64,000 nucleotides of DNA, taken from positions 1,040,128-1,104,127 of the forward strand of contig CM055107.1 in the NCBI GenBank assembly GCA_029204225.1, read 5' to 3'. Positions 9,188-21,779 of the stretch are shown one piece after another. The notes under the pieces are model-generated. The model made no database searches. It was not told the origin of the DNA and saw only the letters and a program-made list of their open reading frames with translations. The DNA is from Diphasiastrum complanatum (taxonomy: Eukaryota > Streptophyta > Lycopodiopsida > Lycopodiales > Lycopodiaceae). The first letter of the stretch is position 1. Each line of letters opens with the position of its first letter. The position numbers and the translations under genes were made by a program.

Positions 9188-12123
9188 TTATTGGGGACTT
9201 TTATTGGCTTCGCGCCGAATCTTTATTAAATGGTACTGCACCTTTTCCATAAAGTCGAGGCGGGCAGTATTAAAATCCAAATTATGGGGCAAAAGACAAC
9301 GATGGGCTCCTGCAATCCACTTTGAGGTCGTCCAAGATGTGAAGCGAGATTCCCAGGAGCCTCCCATCATTGCTGCACGAAAATATAAACGAGCAACCGA
9401 CAATTGATCTTTGATATTCTCTGAGGCCATCGGCTTATTTGGATCGAATGCCTGAGGAGGGAGGCAATCGTCCCATCTGGTTGCCACTGATGCCAACAGA
9501 GTTAGATCTTTTGCAAACAGTGCCGATTGTCGCACCGTGGGATCTGGAGAGTGGACATACTCTCGCTGGTACGCCTGTAAGGCCCAGTGGAAATCTACTG
9601 ATATTGTCCAGCTGTAGGGCTGATGGATGATTGGCCAATTGGGCGTATGGATTGTGATCTTGTCCATAGCCAATCCTAAATCTTTCCATTTATTCCTTCT
9701 CGGCATTGGCACATAATAGGGATCTACCCGCAACTGGCGAGGGCTGGCCACATAACTCCTGATTGATTCCGGAGTTTTCTCAAAAACGGTAATTCTCCAT
9801 GCCGGCTGCTCTCCCAATGCAGGTATTTTGTCCACTTCTTTGCCGGCCTCTATCTCCGAGGTGTTGAAATTAAGGACCCATCCACCACGCGAGGACTCAT
9901 GCGGATGTTGCGATAAGAAACTCTGGATCTGGTCCTCGATGTTGATGGGCCTTTTGAATAGTGGTGTGGTCCTTGATGAGGATGGACCCGGTTGCACTGC
10001 CGGTAAAACTGGCGGTTGTTCTTGTATTTTTGGAGCTCCCCCCTGGTCCATGCCCGAATCCAGCCCTGTATCCATTGGTACATCCTCTTGGTGCGTAGGG
10101 AAAAATTGTGACATGACCGGTACTGGGATTTGTGGTCCGGCTTCCAACACCTGAGCGGCTGCTTTTTCATAGGCGCTGATGGTTTCTTTAGCCTTTGCCA
10201 ACTCAGTTGAAGCTGCTCCTTTGAACCTGTCAAAGCAGCCTTGGAATCCCTGACGGGCCACTTTGTACGTTTCCACTTTCTTGAACAAATACGTGATCTC
10301 CGTTGGAGTGACCGGATGATCTGGTATTTGCGTCTGAAGATATGCATCACGCTCAAGGGTGGTCGCATCCAATTCACCTTGGAAACGTGTGCGATCCTGC
10401 TCCGCCATCTGCAATTGACCTTTTAGCAGCTGCACCTATTGCTTTGCATCCTGCACGGCCTTGTCCACCTGATCTTGTGCGGTTGTCAGGGCGTTCTGCA
10501 GGGAGCTGATGTATCCTTCGAGGCGATCAGCGTGTTGCTGTGCCATTTTCTTTTGAACTTCAGATTTGTCTTCGTGCTGCTTGGCGATCTTCAAGTCTCT
10601 ATCCAGCTGGACAATCTTCTGGCTGATGAGAGTGTTTTCCGATCCCAGATCTGAAATTCTCTGCTCCATTTCTTTTTTCTTGTCAAGCATAGACTGGATC
10701 ACTTGCGCAAGGCTTGAGACCAAACCGAGAGCATCACCAAAATCTACTGTCGTGGAGGCGGCAACTGCAGGAGGACCTGATGGTACTGTCCTTGGTTGGC
10801 GTGAAATAGGTGCCGGTACTTCTTCTTCTTCAAAAACATCTTCTTCAAAACCCTCAGGCACGGTGGCGTCGAACTGCTTCGGTGATTTCGCAGCTTGGTC
10901 GACCCGAAGTGTGGCTGGGCTGTCTTCAGCTTGAAGTTGCTGGCTTGAGTCTTCAACACCGACAGTAGTATCATGGATTTGTTCGAATCCTCTTCTAGGG
11001 GATTGGAGTTCAAAGGGCGCAGGGCTCTGGGGCATTTCAAAAACTTTGGAGGCCCCAAGGGGGTCGGAATCAACGAACATATCCATGAAATACTGCGTGT
11101 TTGGTGATATAGCTTCGGTGTGTGGGGGTGAGGTGGCCTGGGCAGTTGTGATGAGAATGGTAGCCCCAATGGTCACAGACTGTCCTTGAGTGGAAGCAGA
11201 AACGAGGGAAGCATCAGAGGCGGGGATAATAGGAAGTTCAGTGCGAACAACAGCAGGGGGCGGAAGCGTAGCTGATGATGTATGCCTAGTACGACGTCGT
11301 GACACGGAAGGCGAGTCAGGAATGACGATCTCGCTGTGTGGACGACGTCGACTATGTGAACTGGAGGCCTGGTGGGACGACTCGGCCGGTGCTACTTCAT
11401 AGACCGAAAGCACAGAATCCAGGTGGAAGCCATGGATTTTGTTTTCCAGGTGAGAGGCGGCTAGAAGAGACAACAAGGAACCAGCAGCGAACTGCTGCTT
11501 AGTATTGCTCTTAATAGCTCGTTTGAGCTCACTAGAAACAGTCTTGAACCAATTATATGGTTCAAGAGGGGCTTTGGCTAGCTTGGTATAGGACTCGACT
11601 ATCCTATATGTAGGATCTGTGAAGTGATGCGGTCTTTCCTGAGGTTGCCAACCATCAGGAAGTTATTCAGTAGCTAGGCAGCAACATGTATGGCAGGCTC
11701 AGTGATGGCATCGAGGAGGTATCTGCCGTCATTGGTCCTGTGCAGATCAGTGGTTAGGTCAATGTAATGCTTTATGGCCTGTTTGGCTTGTTTATGTTTG
11801 GATGAGGCTTGGGTACCTGACGCTATGCCTATAGCAGCAAGGGCGGCCTCAATGACGCGCACCTTGTGTGTTGCTCCCTGAAAGGTGATATAAAATTTGG
11901 ATTTCTCTTCCTTCCATGTACTGAAGGCAAGAGTGATGAAATCCATATTGATTCTCCCAGAAAAGGCTCTCTCATGAATACCCATTGCGATAAGCAGAGG
12001 CTCCACAAGGGTCATCCATTGAGTGACCATGTTTGTGCTAGGAAGTATCATGATGTCCGTCGCAGATGGGACATCATGATGGATAGTATAACGCGGAGAC
12101 TGGGAAGTATCTGTGGAAGACAT
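9188..12123 (-). pseudogene. Long unrecognised ORF between integrase and 3' LTR of gypsy A
   Basis: About 980 codons on the minus strand, starting at an ATG near 12123 (MSSTDTSQSPRY) and ending with TAA at 9188. Broken only by a frameshift near 11665 and one TAG at 10436-10438, since the flanking frames match. N-terminal third: alpha-helical looking (WMTLVEPLLIAMGIHERAFS). Middle: Pro/Ser-rich, then a coiled coil of 100 or more residues that spans the TAG (MLDKKKEMEQRISDLGSEN, VQKKMAQQHADRLEGYISSL). C-terminal 250 residues: compact and Trp-rich (RRNKWKDLGLAMDK, MMGGSWESRFTSWTTSKW). No zinc knuckle, signal peptide or membrane segment, so neither gag nor envelope. Function unknown. Confidence 0.75.
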
Positions 12124-12543
12124 GATGATCAGAAATGAAAAGTAAGACGCGCGAAAGTATATCAAAAAGCAGTTCAGGAAGTTTGGAAGGCTTTGGTCAC
12201 GGGAAAAATTCACAAGAGCTTTGCTAGCACAAGTGAGGAATGAATCAAATTCAACCAACTTATAGGTGAATTTGGTGGGTCTATTAGTGGATGTACAGTC
12301 TGAGAGCTCAGCGAAGGTTTCTGATACTGTATAGGCCAAATTTGATCAAAACAGTGATTTTCTAAGTCATTTTTCATCAAAAATACTGTTCTTCCTTTTT
12401 CCCATGCTGATGACTTTTCTGACTTTTGCTCATCAGTCTTTTCTCAATTTTTTTTTTTTAACTATCTTTTTCAAAAAAACTCTGAACAATCAAATATTGA
12501 AACCAACAAATTGAAAAACAAATAATTAAAAAAAGCCTTGAGA
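12124..12543 (-). other. AT-rich spacer between integrase and 3' ORF of gypsy A
   Basis: About 420 bp, poly(T)/poly(A)-rich on the + strand around 12440-12540. It could carry the internal promoter or splice acceptor an extra ORF would need, but no specific site is recognised. Confidence 0.45.
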
Positions 12544-13862
12544 TTAGGCTTCTTGATTTGGCGGAGCAGGCTGCCAAAACTTGCGTAATCGGCTGCCATT
12601 CACCGGAGTATCAAATCGTTTTCCATCCAAGTGCTCAAGAATTATTGCGCCATAGTTCAAGATTTCCTGCACTTTATATGGGCCTTCATCGGTAAACTTC
12701 AACTTTCCCTTGATCAGCTTGGTTTTGTACATCAATGCAATATCTCCTGCTTCAGATCTTTTTTGTGCAATCGACGATCGTGCCATGCCTTGCGGCGGGC
12801 TTTCTCTGCTGCTAACGCGTGAACTGCCATCAATTGGGTTTCACGTAATTTGTGCAACGCTTTATGACGTAGTTGTAAAGACTTATCATCATTTAATCGT
12901 TCTGTTGCCGCTATGCGTAAAGATGGGATTAAAAATTCAATCCGCATGACAACATCTCGACCATAAACCAGTTGAAAGGGTGTTTGATTTGTACTATTTT
13001 TGTAAGCGGTTCTGAATGCCCATAATGCTGCATGCAGTTTATGTTCCCAATCAGACCGACTCGCTTCAACTGTCTTTGTCATAATGGTGCAGAGAATCTT
13101 ATTGGAAGATTCAGCTTGGCCATTCCCTCTGGGATAGTAAGGAATGCTAATTCTATGTATCACAAAAAATCTTCCAGTAAACACTTTATTGTTTGATTAA
13201 CAAAGTGTGTACCCCGGTCACTGAAAATCTCAATCGGACATCCAAATCTGATTATAATATTTTCATAGAGAAACTTGGCCGTAGATTTCGCATCAGCAAC
13301 TTTGATAGCTTTGGCTTCAACCCACTTGGTCGTATAATCAGTTGCTACGATAATGTATCGGGCCTGAGATCCTTGTGCGGTAGGATGAATAGGACCAACA
13401 TAATCCAGTCCCCATTTTTCAAACGGTGCTTGTGATAAAACCGGATGCAAGGGTTCATAGTTCTGTCTAGTAGGCCGTCGTGCTCGTTGGCAAACATCAC
13501 ATGTCTGAATAAAATTTTCTGTGTCCTTATGAAGCGTAGGCCACCAACAACCTGATTGCAAAAGTTTGCGAACAGTAATATCTGTAGAGAAGTGTCCTCC
13601 GCCCATGCCATCATGTGAAAACATGATTAAATCTGGTACTTCATGCATTAAAACATCTTCGTAGAATATTGTCTGATCCACGACGATACAATTGTCTTGC
13701 AATCAATTGATAAGGTTGAGCCTTATGAATCAATTGCCTCTTTTGTACTTTTGTCAAAGAGTCATTCGGTTGTCCTAGCATCAGGTACTCAACAATATCC
13801 GCTGCCCACTCAGGTACTGCTTCTATATAGAACAATGTAGCATCTGGTAATTCATCATCCAC
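12544..13862 (-). pseudogene. Gypsy A integrase
   Basis: Minus strand. HHCC zinc region (GHFSTDITVRKLL .. CDVCQRARR), then the catalytic core with LDYVGPIHP (first Asp), IEIFSDRGTHF (second Asp) and YYPRGNGQAESSNK (Glu). The C-terminal part with GPYKVQEILNYGAIIL ends RLRKFW at about 12555, without a chromodomain. Spread over three frames with small indels, so inactive. It would insert the element's cDNA into the genome. Confidence 0.88.
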
Positions 13863-13958
13863 TTCAGTTTTAACTGGTGCGGATTCGATTCACGAAACGT
13901 GATCGGCTAGATAATGTTGCTTCCCCTTTCGAACCACAATTTGAAAGTCAAATTCAGT

Positions 13959-15428
13959 CTATATAATAACCATCTTGCAATACGTCCAATATTGCACATC
14001 TTGTTTACCAAATAAAGGCTGATGATCCGTATAAAATGCAAAGTGCGTTTCCATGAGGTAGTGACAAAATTTTCGAACAGAAAAAATCATGGCTAACGCT
14101 TCACGTTCTGTTGTTGAATAATTATTCTCCGGATCTGTAAGCTGTCTGCTGGCAAATCGTATAGGGTAATCCTTCTTATAGTCACCTGGTTGCGTCAAAA
14201 CTAATCCAATGGGATATTTCGAGGCATCCGTGTGAACATGAAATTCAATCGTCCAATCTGGAGAACGCAGTATTGGTGCTAAAGTTACTGCTTTTTTTAA
14301 TTTTTCAAAGGCTTCTAACGCCTCTACTGTCCAAATAGGAACAATAGTCAGTTTGTATATAGGTCGTGCTAAATCCGCAAAGAAGATAATAAAAATGCGA
14401 TAATAGTTCGCATGACCCATAAACACATAAACTCCACGAATCGTTGTTGGCGGTGGCAACTCCACAATAATCTTGATCTTAGAATAATCTGTGGCAATAC
14501 CATGTCTCGATATCACATGTCCAAGCACAACTCCGTGGGAAACCCATATCTGGCATTTTTCTGGATTTAGAGAAATTTGATATTTGCGACATCGTTCAAA
14601 TACTTTCTCCAATCGATCCAGGTGGTTTGCATCTGTACTATGGACTCCCAGGTCATCCAAGTAAATTTCAAGGAATTTTTGTAAATAATCTTTAAAAGCA
14701 AATTGCATTACTCTTTGGAATGAACTTGGTGCATTACAGAGTCCAAACGACATTACTTTGTAAGCATAGGTGCCCCATTCTGTTGCAAAAGTTATTTTGT
14801 GGCGATCTGCAGGTGCAATTTTAACTTGGTTGTAACCACTAAATCCATCCAGGAAACTATAAGCTTCCGCTCAAGCAAGGCGATCCAAAATGCTTTCAGT
14901 AAAAGGTAACGAAAAGTGATCCTTCCGCGTCACTTTGTTCAAAGCCTTGAGATTCACACAAATTCTCAATTTCCCATTCTTCTTAGGAACAATGACAATC
15001 GGTGAGATCCATTCGGTATGCTCAATCTCATAAATGAAATCGGCGTCAAGTAGTCTTTGAAGTTCTTTCTTTATCAGGTCCGCAACATTAGGATTACAAC
15101 GATAGAACTTTGTAACCTTTAGAACTGCATCAGGTACTAAAGGTATGGTATGTTCAATAATTGACGTCGGAACACCCTTTAGATCTTGATAAGTCCATGC
15201 AAAGCAATCTTGATACTTAATAAGTAACATGCGGAGTGCTTGATACTGTTCAGGAATAAGTTGTGATCCAATTTGTACAATCTTTTCTGGTTCTCCTGGC
15301 TCAGCAAGATTCATTGCCTGTGTCCTAGTTGGGCCATCGTAAACATCTTTCGATTCTGGCACGTGTTCTTCGTAACATGATAACCACATCATCCAGTGTA
15401 TAATGTTTAAAATGCTCGGGCATATCAT
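13959..15428 (-). pseudogene. Gypsy A reverse transcriptase-RNase H
   Basis: Minus strand. RT starts with WISPIVIVPKKNGKLRICVN, continues to SFGLCNAPSSFQRVMQF and the catalytic box EIYLDDLGVHS. RNase H follows with VHTDASKYPIGLVL, NNYSTTEREALAMIF and FYTDHQPLF. The two ORF pieces are in one frame, with a stop near 14871. Gypsy order (RT-RH before integrase) is confirmed. Confidence 0.9.
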
Positions 15429-15434
15429 GCTGGA

Positions 15435-16773
15435 CTACATCTGCTTGTTCCTTTTCGAAAGGACTTGTCTTGGATCTTCGCTTAGCCTTCTTAGCAGGAA
15501 TTGATCGTGGAGGTGATGACTTTCGAGAAGATAGACTCTTCTTCGAAGGTGAAGACTTCCTAGACGATGATGTGTTGCTAGAATTTGACGTGTAGAATCA
15601 TCCTCGACTTTCCCTTTGCCTTTATCCAGTAAGGGTGGCACATTCTTTGAATCAATCTTTTGAGGTGGATTTTTCCATTTCAGGACCGTATTATAATGTT
15701 GCTTGGCTTGTTTCTTCGTCATTGATCCTGTGATCCTATCTTCCTTTAATATAACTGCTTTGGGCGGTTTTATTGTTGGTTCATCAGGAACATTACGCAC
15801 TCCAAATCTGGTCGGATCCATATGATTGAGAATCTGCTCATCAGTAAGTTCTGCATTGTCATCATAAGTCAAGGCATGACTCACAGGTATGAGGTCTTGG
15901 TGTATCCAAGGTTTGATCCAATAATGAAATCTCACTCAAATCTGACTGATTATCTTGTTGACACATATATCCTGCTGTACAATCAATCGTTGCAAGAGCT
16001 TCATTCCAGTTGACAATATCCGTTTGAGAATCATAATGAACTCCCAAATTTTTCTGTGGACAGTCACAAGTATGATCAGTTGTTGATGAATCATCATCCT
16101 CTTTTTGAACCACTGGTTTGATAGTCCAAGTTGCAGGATTGACTTTGACTACGCGTTCACGATTTTCAAAAGTGATTTTTCTGGTAACCCAGTTATGAAT
16201 TACTTGTGCAACTCGTAACCATGGACGTCCCAATAGGACTCGGTAGACATTTGGCGCTTCTGGTAAATCCATTACTACGAAAGTAATGACGAACTGTACT
16301 CCCGCAATTCTGACAGATATGTCTTCAACCATTCCTCGCGGACGAACTGTCGTTTCAGCTAGCTTAATGGCAAAAGTCGCAGGCTTGATCTTTGTAAGGC
16401 CCCATTTTGCACATAGCTTTGTTGAAATCAGGTTAACTCCTGAACCTCCATCTATCATGGCTGCTTCCTTAGGAAATTGTCTATGCTGTATTGGCAGAGT
16501 GATATTCTTTTGTTCACTTTCCCAAGCGGCTCCGACATGGAGTACTTCATTAGATTCCTTAAATCCAGCACAAAAAAGTGGCTCTTGATGGACTTCTGGT
16601 TCTACTTGAGCTAACTTTTGCGCTAAGACTTCTTTTGCTTCTGGTACCAACTTCAGGAACTCTCCCAATGAAATATTGATCTTGCTAGACAAAATATTCA
16701 TTAGCAGTATAGCTAGGCAATATGAGTTTTGAATCGTAAATACTAAAAGTTTTGAATTTTGGCTCGAATTCAA
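15435..16773 (-). pseudogene. Gypsy A protease and linker
   Basis: Minus strand. Aspartic protease with active-site segment AAMIDGGSGVNLIS, a flap-like region and VYRVLLGRPWLR at its end. The linker that follows (about 15435-15935) is in another frame. No gag or zinc knuckle precedes it, so the element is cut at about 16790. Confidence 0.8.
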
Positions 16774-16790
16774 AACGTATTTTGCCTAAC

Positions 16791-17549
16791 TAGAAGGGGC
16801 TATAATAGTTTTTATCGAAATTTATTACACTAATGGATGCTCAATTTGAGCTCCAAGCTTGTAAGCCCAAGACATAAAAGCTTTTAAATCTTAGAATCTC
16901 AAGGAATATTTGATTGTACTCTTTGTAGTACCTTTTTAATTCTTCATGTTGATCCTATTTAATTGGATTGTTCCATTGTTCCATAGCAGGATTTTAGACA
17001 TTATGCAAGGCTAGAAAAGAGCTATTTTGGACCAAATCACTGCAACAATGTTCATTTAGATAAAAGTGATGGGGGTGCAAGGCATATGAGATGGAGTGAA
17101 GGATAGTCTAGCATTTAAATTGAGAAATTGTTTACGGGGCCAAGAAAGTTTTCATAAACTGATTTATGCAAATGAACCCAGTGTATTTGGATGAAACTGA
17201 TAGTTGTCAAGCTTTGTATAGGTTTACTTATTGTTGATCGGCTTTATCATGTTAAAACTTCAATTTCAAATTTCTTTTAAGGAAAATTTGTTTGAAAGTT
17301 CTTCAATGGTGCTAAAGGTGTCCACGTTGAAATATATTGGCTATAAATAATTTTTCTGTTTTGTATATAGGTTCTTGAAACTGTCAACTTATGATTATAG
17401 CTTGTGTTCATGTAGTGCTTCACATAGATATATGAATATGGCATAATACTAGAATGAATTTTTTATAATTTGGTGAGAGCTGAGTATCTTTTCAAGGAGA
17501 TGACTTCACGTAGGAAATACTCGAATAACAATATTGTACTTTTGTGTAG
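16791..17549 (+). other. Intron 5, end; no feature seen
   Basis: AT-rich host intron between the truncated gypsy and exon 6. Ends in tttgtgtag, the exon 6 acceptor. Confidence 0.55.
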
Positions 17550-17666
17550 TTTGTGGGACTATACAAACATCGTCATGAATTCCCTTTGTGGAAAATTTGG
17601 AGCACGACAAGGACTTCCTAGAGATTATGATTGGTTAAAGTACTTCGATATAGTGATCACTGGAAG
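17550..17666 (+). CDS. 5'-nucleotidase exon 6
   Basis: 117 nt between tgtgtag and GGA AG|gtatct. The first base completes the Ser of HAD motif II, then LWDYTNIVMNSLCGKFG and YDWLKYFDIVITG. Acceptor and donor phases fit exons 5 and 7. Confidence 0.94.
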
Positions 17667-18503
17667 GTATCTCCCATTCCCTTGCTTCTATAGTTGTGTA
17701 ATCTCTATATCAATTATTGCCTTTAGGGCATCCATCGTATGTGCTCTATAAAGTTTACGTTGATTGTAAAATATAACCTTAAAAGCTATCCCTACAAAAT
17801 GGTCATGAGTTTATATTCAATCTGAAGTTTTGTTCATGGTTATGGAGGTGTGTTTTGACAATGTCTCCAACAAGAATGTTTTATGCTAATATAATTTCCA
17901 AGCTTACATCCCTCTACAACAAAAAATAACATGTAACATGAGTTGTTGATGTGATGAGACGACTTTTGCTAAGTGTTTTGTATTCTCTTCAATAGTCTTT
18001 GTTAATGTGAGTTTTTGCTTCATGTTTTGGTTAGATTTGTGTCAATACAATTTCACTACATTCAAGAGAAGGCTGACTTCTACGCATTAAAAGACTTGGT
18101 TAAAGGGCAATGCACTAACAACTTTCCCCTAGAGCAGTGAGTTAGATGCTTTCAAAGATGTGTCCGCGATTCTAGGATTAAACCCAATTGGTTCTTTGAG
18201 ATAACATTAGATGCCATTGAAAATTGTTGAAGTTGCTTTGATATAGTGATCATTAGCAAGTGTCCATTTTCCCCTACTTTTGTAGGTTATTGTCTGTAGG
18301 GTGTCCATCATATGTGCTCTATAAAGTTTACACTGATTGTAGCATGTAAAGATGGACTTCAAAGCTATCCCCTACCAAATGGTCATGAGTTTATTTCCAA
18401 TCTGTACATAGGTGTAAATTTTTTTTGACTATGTTTCTAACAAGATTGTCTTTATAAATAGAATTGCTCAAGTTTACATCCCTCTACAACAAAAATTAAC
18501 ATG
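17645..18503 (+). repeat. Partial tandem duplication including the end of exon 6
   Basis: 17645-17935 (end of exon 6, its donor and about 270 bp of intron) recurs, diverged, at about 18236-18503. Shared landmarks in order: ATATAGTGATCA, CATATGTGCTCTATAAAG (CGTATG in copy 1), ATGGTCATGAGTTTAT and ACATCCCTCTACAACAAAAA. About 300 bp of other sequence separates the copies. In the second copy the exon end reads GATCATTAGCAAG and has no acceptor, so it is not a usable exon. Confidence 0.85.
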
Positions 18504-18699
18504 AGGATGAACTGAATCATAGGTTTTAAGCACCAATGAAGCTTAAACTGACAATAGATGTAGCAATTTAAGAATCTCCTCAAAAGAGTGGCAAATGGCA
18601 TCACATAGAATCAATGACCAAAACCATACAAGCAATAGCAAGGCAAGAGTTCTCTGATGGAGAGTCCGAATCATAGGCTGAAGAAATAGGGCCTATTCA

Positions 18700-18930
18700 T
18701 ACCTAGGAGGAACCCTGAAAATAAAGGTACTTAACCTAAGCTTATCCACTAGGACTTGGGGTCACAAGAGTTCCGGAAGATAATGTGGCCTCCTAGGGGG
18801 TCTACTCCCTTCCAATAGGACCCCCACTCTAGTATTAAATAGTAACATTGCATAAAGAAGGGCCAAGGCTTTTAGACGTGTACATGAATAAAAGGGATCG
18901 TGGCGAACAAATGAATGTAAATGAATATAG
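18700..18930 (-). repeat. Possible diverged gypsy LTR fragment
   Basis: Shares short landmarks in order with the LTR at 30330-30600: CCTAGGGGG..CCCCCACTCT, AAGGGCCAAGGCTT, AATGAATAAAA and CGTGGCGAA. No PBS or clear end is visible. Confidence 0.35.
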
Positions 18931-21212
18931 GCCATGTACTCCATGTTGTCTATGGACCTAATAGTCCAGTACAACATCCACAACAACTGAGATATTATCA
19001 GTTGAATATGACTGATGTCGGATCCAAGCCACAAACATGCATTTACTGAAAGCTCTAACATAAAGAAAAAGATGAAGCACTGTCAAGGGACACAAATGGC
19101 CCAAGAATCGCAATGAAGTTGAAAAACTATAAGGTCTCAAAAAAATTGCTCCAATCATGTAGATATCAAGAAAGTTGGACAGATCAAAAATGGCATAGAA
19201 AAGTCATCTGTAGGAACTCTTGGCACCAACTAGGAAAGACCAATGTTGCACCAATGACGTACTTTTGCCATATGTAAACTTGAAGACCACACCAATGGAT
19301 CAAGTGCTAAATTCTTCGCTCCGTCCTAAACAAAAGTCAGACCTTCGGCCTCTCTTTCCATTAGACCGTACCAAGCATTAGGGGCATAGAAGATCGTCTA
19401 GAAGCATAAAGTAAAGGAAATAGGATACCATGGCCCTGATGCATAAAGGTAGGCTACATCACAAGCTGTCAAGCCCAAAGTCAGTATGAGAAACCAAGCT
19501 GGGCACTTGAAAAGTACAATAAAAACCATAGAAGACCGAAGAAACCAACGTTCGAAAGTAGTGCAGATTCAAAGGACCATAAATGCCTGATAGTATTTGG
19601 AACAAATATCTCAAAAGGAAGATCCCAAAGAAACCAAACCTATGTGATAATGTCTGATAGCCAAATAGAACACCATGGCTGATGGAATACACCACCCCTA
19701 TATGTAACCATCATGAAAACAAACCACAAAGTTGATAAAGGAGCCCAGTAGGTGGGATAGAGATGATACTTGACTAAGACTACCATCCCAAGTAAGAATT
19801 CACTGTAGTGAATCTCCTCCAATAAGAGCAAGCATCATAGTAAGAGCATGGAACACATGAGGATTTGCTAATAGAGGCGCTAGCTAGTAGCAATGTCGGA
19901 AACAAGAGGAGGCATAACAATGATGTCAACCATGTTGGAGTAGCCAAGCATGCTAAATAGTTGTAGAAACATTGGAGGTGGAGAGGTACCAATGTCCCAA
20001 AGCTACCCATAAAAACCAAGTGTGTCCACCAGTAGCAACCGAAAGATGAGCATATAAATCCTAGGGTAATCATAGGCATCTTGACCAAGAATGTTGTAAA
20101 CCAACAATGAGGAACTCAGAGAAGGAGACCATGAAAACCATCCTTGCCAAGCATGTCGACCATATAAAGGATACATCCAAACAAATTCTGCATGTCGTAA
20201 CACGATAGAAGCAGACTCTCAAATATCTAAGGAGCCATAGTATCCTAGAACATGTATAGAAGAAAAACTTGGCGGGATCTGTCAAGCTAGATCAACGTTT
20301 GTGCCAATACCCTTGAGATACTAGCATGGAGTGTAACCTTGCAAATCTTTGCTCTGTGATAAAAGAAGCTCGTGGTTGTACCCAGACTATGTGATAGTAG
20401 CAGCATTAGATGCATCAATAAGAGTAGGAACATAATGTACCTCAGCAAAATCTGAACATCTATGCGAGTCTCTCGCATATGCATGATGTAGCTGTGCTGA
20501 AAAGGAAAGTTTATGCACGTGATTCTCATATGAAATAATATATGGTCCTTGAGAACATACCTAAGGTGGATAAATGAATGTCTCATTGTCTAATCTGTAT
20601 AGGTTGGGTGATTCTTGAGTTAGAGAGATATATCGTCAAACAATGTGGATAGCCTAAAGTAAGTATGAACATTGCATAGTTGCATTGGAATGACCTTCCT
20701 GAACAGGTTGTTTCAGAATGGTGAAACGTGGATTTCAAAAAAGCCCTAGATCTTTCTATGAATAGCCATGGAACCCGATTGTTGAGGCGTGTGAACTATG
20801 AGAGTAAAAGTTTGTGGAGAGAGCAATAGGTGACCAAATGGGCTGTGCGAGCACTCTATGTGAAGCTAGTGATCTATAGAAGATGACTGTAGCACATAGA
20901 AGAGGGAAAAATTGAGTGTGTGAAAATTTGCAAGCGAAACACCCTTTTGAGGCTTTTTCACTATTTTTTTTCTTTGCTTTGTTTGGAGGTTGTTTTGTGA
21001 GAAACTATGGATGCCAATGGGTGTACTCTAAACCCTATCAAAGGGTCAAAAACTCAAGGCAAAGTGGATAGGTGGGAAAAAAGAACTAACATAGCTCAAA
21101 AACTGCCAAAAAGGACACACAAGCTCACTCAGTACAAACCATTTGTTTCTCCTCCGATTGGGCAGCTACTGAAATCGCCGTGTTTCATGAAGATCATGAA
21201 CACAATTGCTAG
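18931..21212 (+). other. Intron 6 stretch without recognisable feature
   Basis: 2.3 kb. Several short minus-strand open frames rich in Leu/Phe/Tyr are present, but none shows a known motif. The last ~200 bp may be the decayed gag end of gypsy B. Origin otherwise unknown, possibly retrotransposon leader. Confidence 0.4.
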
Positions 21213-21575
21213 TTGACCACCGCCATGCTCGGGAGACCCTCCAGTTTCAGGCCTCACGATTTAGTTCACATGCATGGGAAGATTGGCGACCAGTCAATCA
21301 AAGTAATGGTGGATCATGGGCTGACCCATAATTCCGTCAATTACAACTTGGTGAAAAAACTTAAACTACCAGAAACACTTAGTCAACATAGGTATATAGT
21401 ATCTTTGGCCAAGGGTGTGGATAAGTTGTGGGAGATGATGGTTAGTAATCTTGACTTGAAAATTGAGGTGTATCTTGATACCGTTAATTTCCAATTCATG
21501 CATTTGGATCATACCAATTTAGTTCTTGGGAGGGATTGGCTTTACAACTTTGGGCCAACTCTTCAGGGGAACTAA
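21213..21575 (+). pseudogene. Gypsy B protease
   Basis: Retropepsin-like fold: IKVMVDHGLTHNSVNYNLVK, where active relatives have D-S-G, then LDHTNLVLGRDWLYNFGP at the end. The catalytic triplet is D-H-G, so probably inactive. Confidence 0.75.
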
Positions 21576-21779
21576 AGAAGAATACCCTCAGTTTCCAGAA
21601 AAACAGCAGAGAGGTTCAATTGCATGGGGACCATGGAGTACTTAACAGCCCAATGGTATGCAGTGCTGAACTCCTAGAACTTATGGACCATGAAGACCAT
21701 CAGGTATGTTTTTGTGACCTTCAGTATGTTTTGGATGATTGTATTTTCACAGTGTACATCATAAAACAATAAATTAGAT

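Larger units (their letters stand above)
4560..16790 (-). mobile_element. Ty3/gypsy element A (minus strand), 5'-truncated, hosting a copia insertion
   Basis: Read on the minus strand: protease (from 16773), RT, RNase H, integrase (to 12544), a long unknown ORF (12123-9188), a polypurine tract (9139-9150) and a 3' LTR starting TGTTGGAGGG at 9137. The LTR is split by a copia at 4725-8848 and resumes at 4724. No gag or 5' LTR is seen beyond 16773, so the 5' end is lost. The protease active site is DGGS rather than D-S/T-G, a form I associate with Tat/Athila-like gypsies (inference). The left limit of the LTR is approximate. Confidence 0.8.

Noticed and set aside
9072-11402. Plus-strand ORFs opposite the gypsy A 3' ORF
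   Set aside because: Shadows of the longer minus-strand frame that is tied to the element by order and polypurine tract.
9188-12123. Reading the gypsy A 3' ORF as a retroviral-type envelope
   Set aside because: No signal peptide, transmembrane helix or fusion-like segment is visible; position alone is not enough.
19459-20285. Minus-strand short ORFs rich in Leu/Phe/Tyr
   Set aside because: No known motif, several overlapping frames and no element landmarks next to them.
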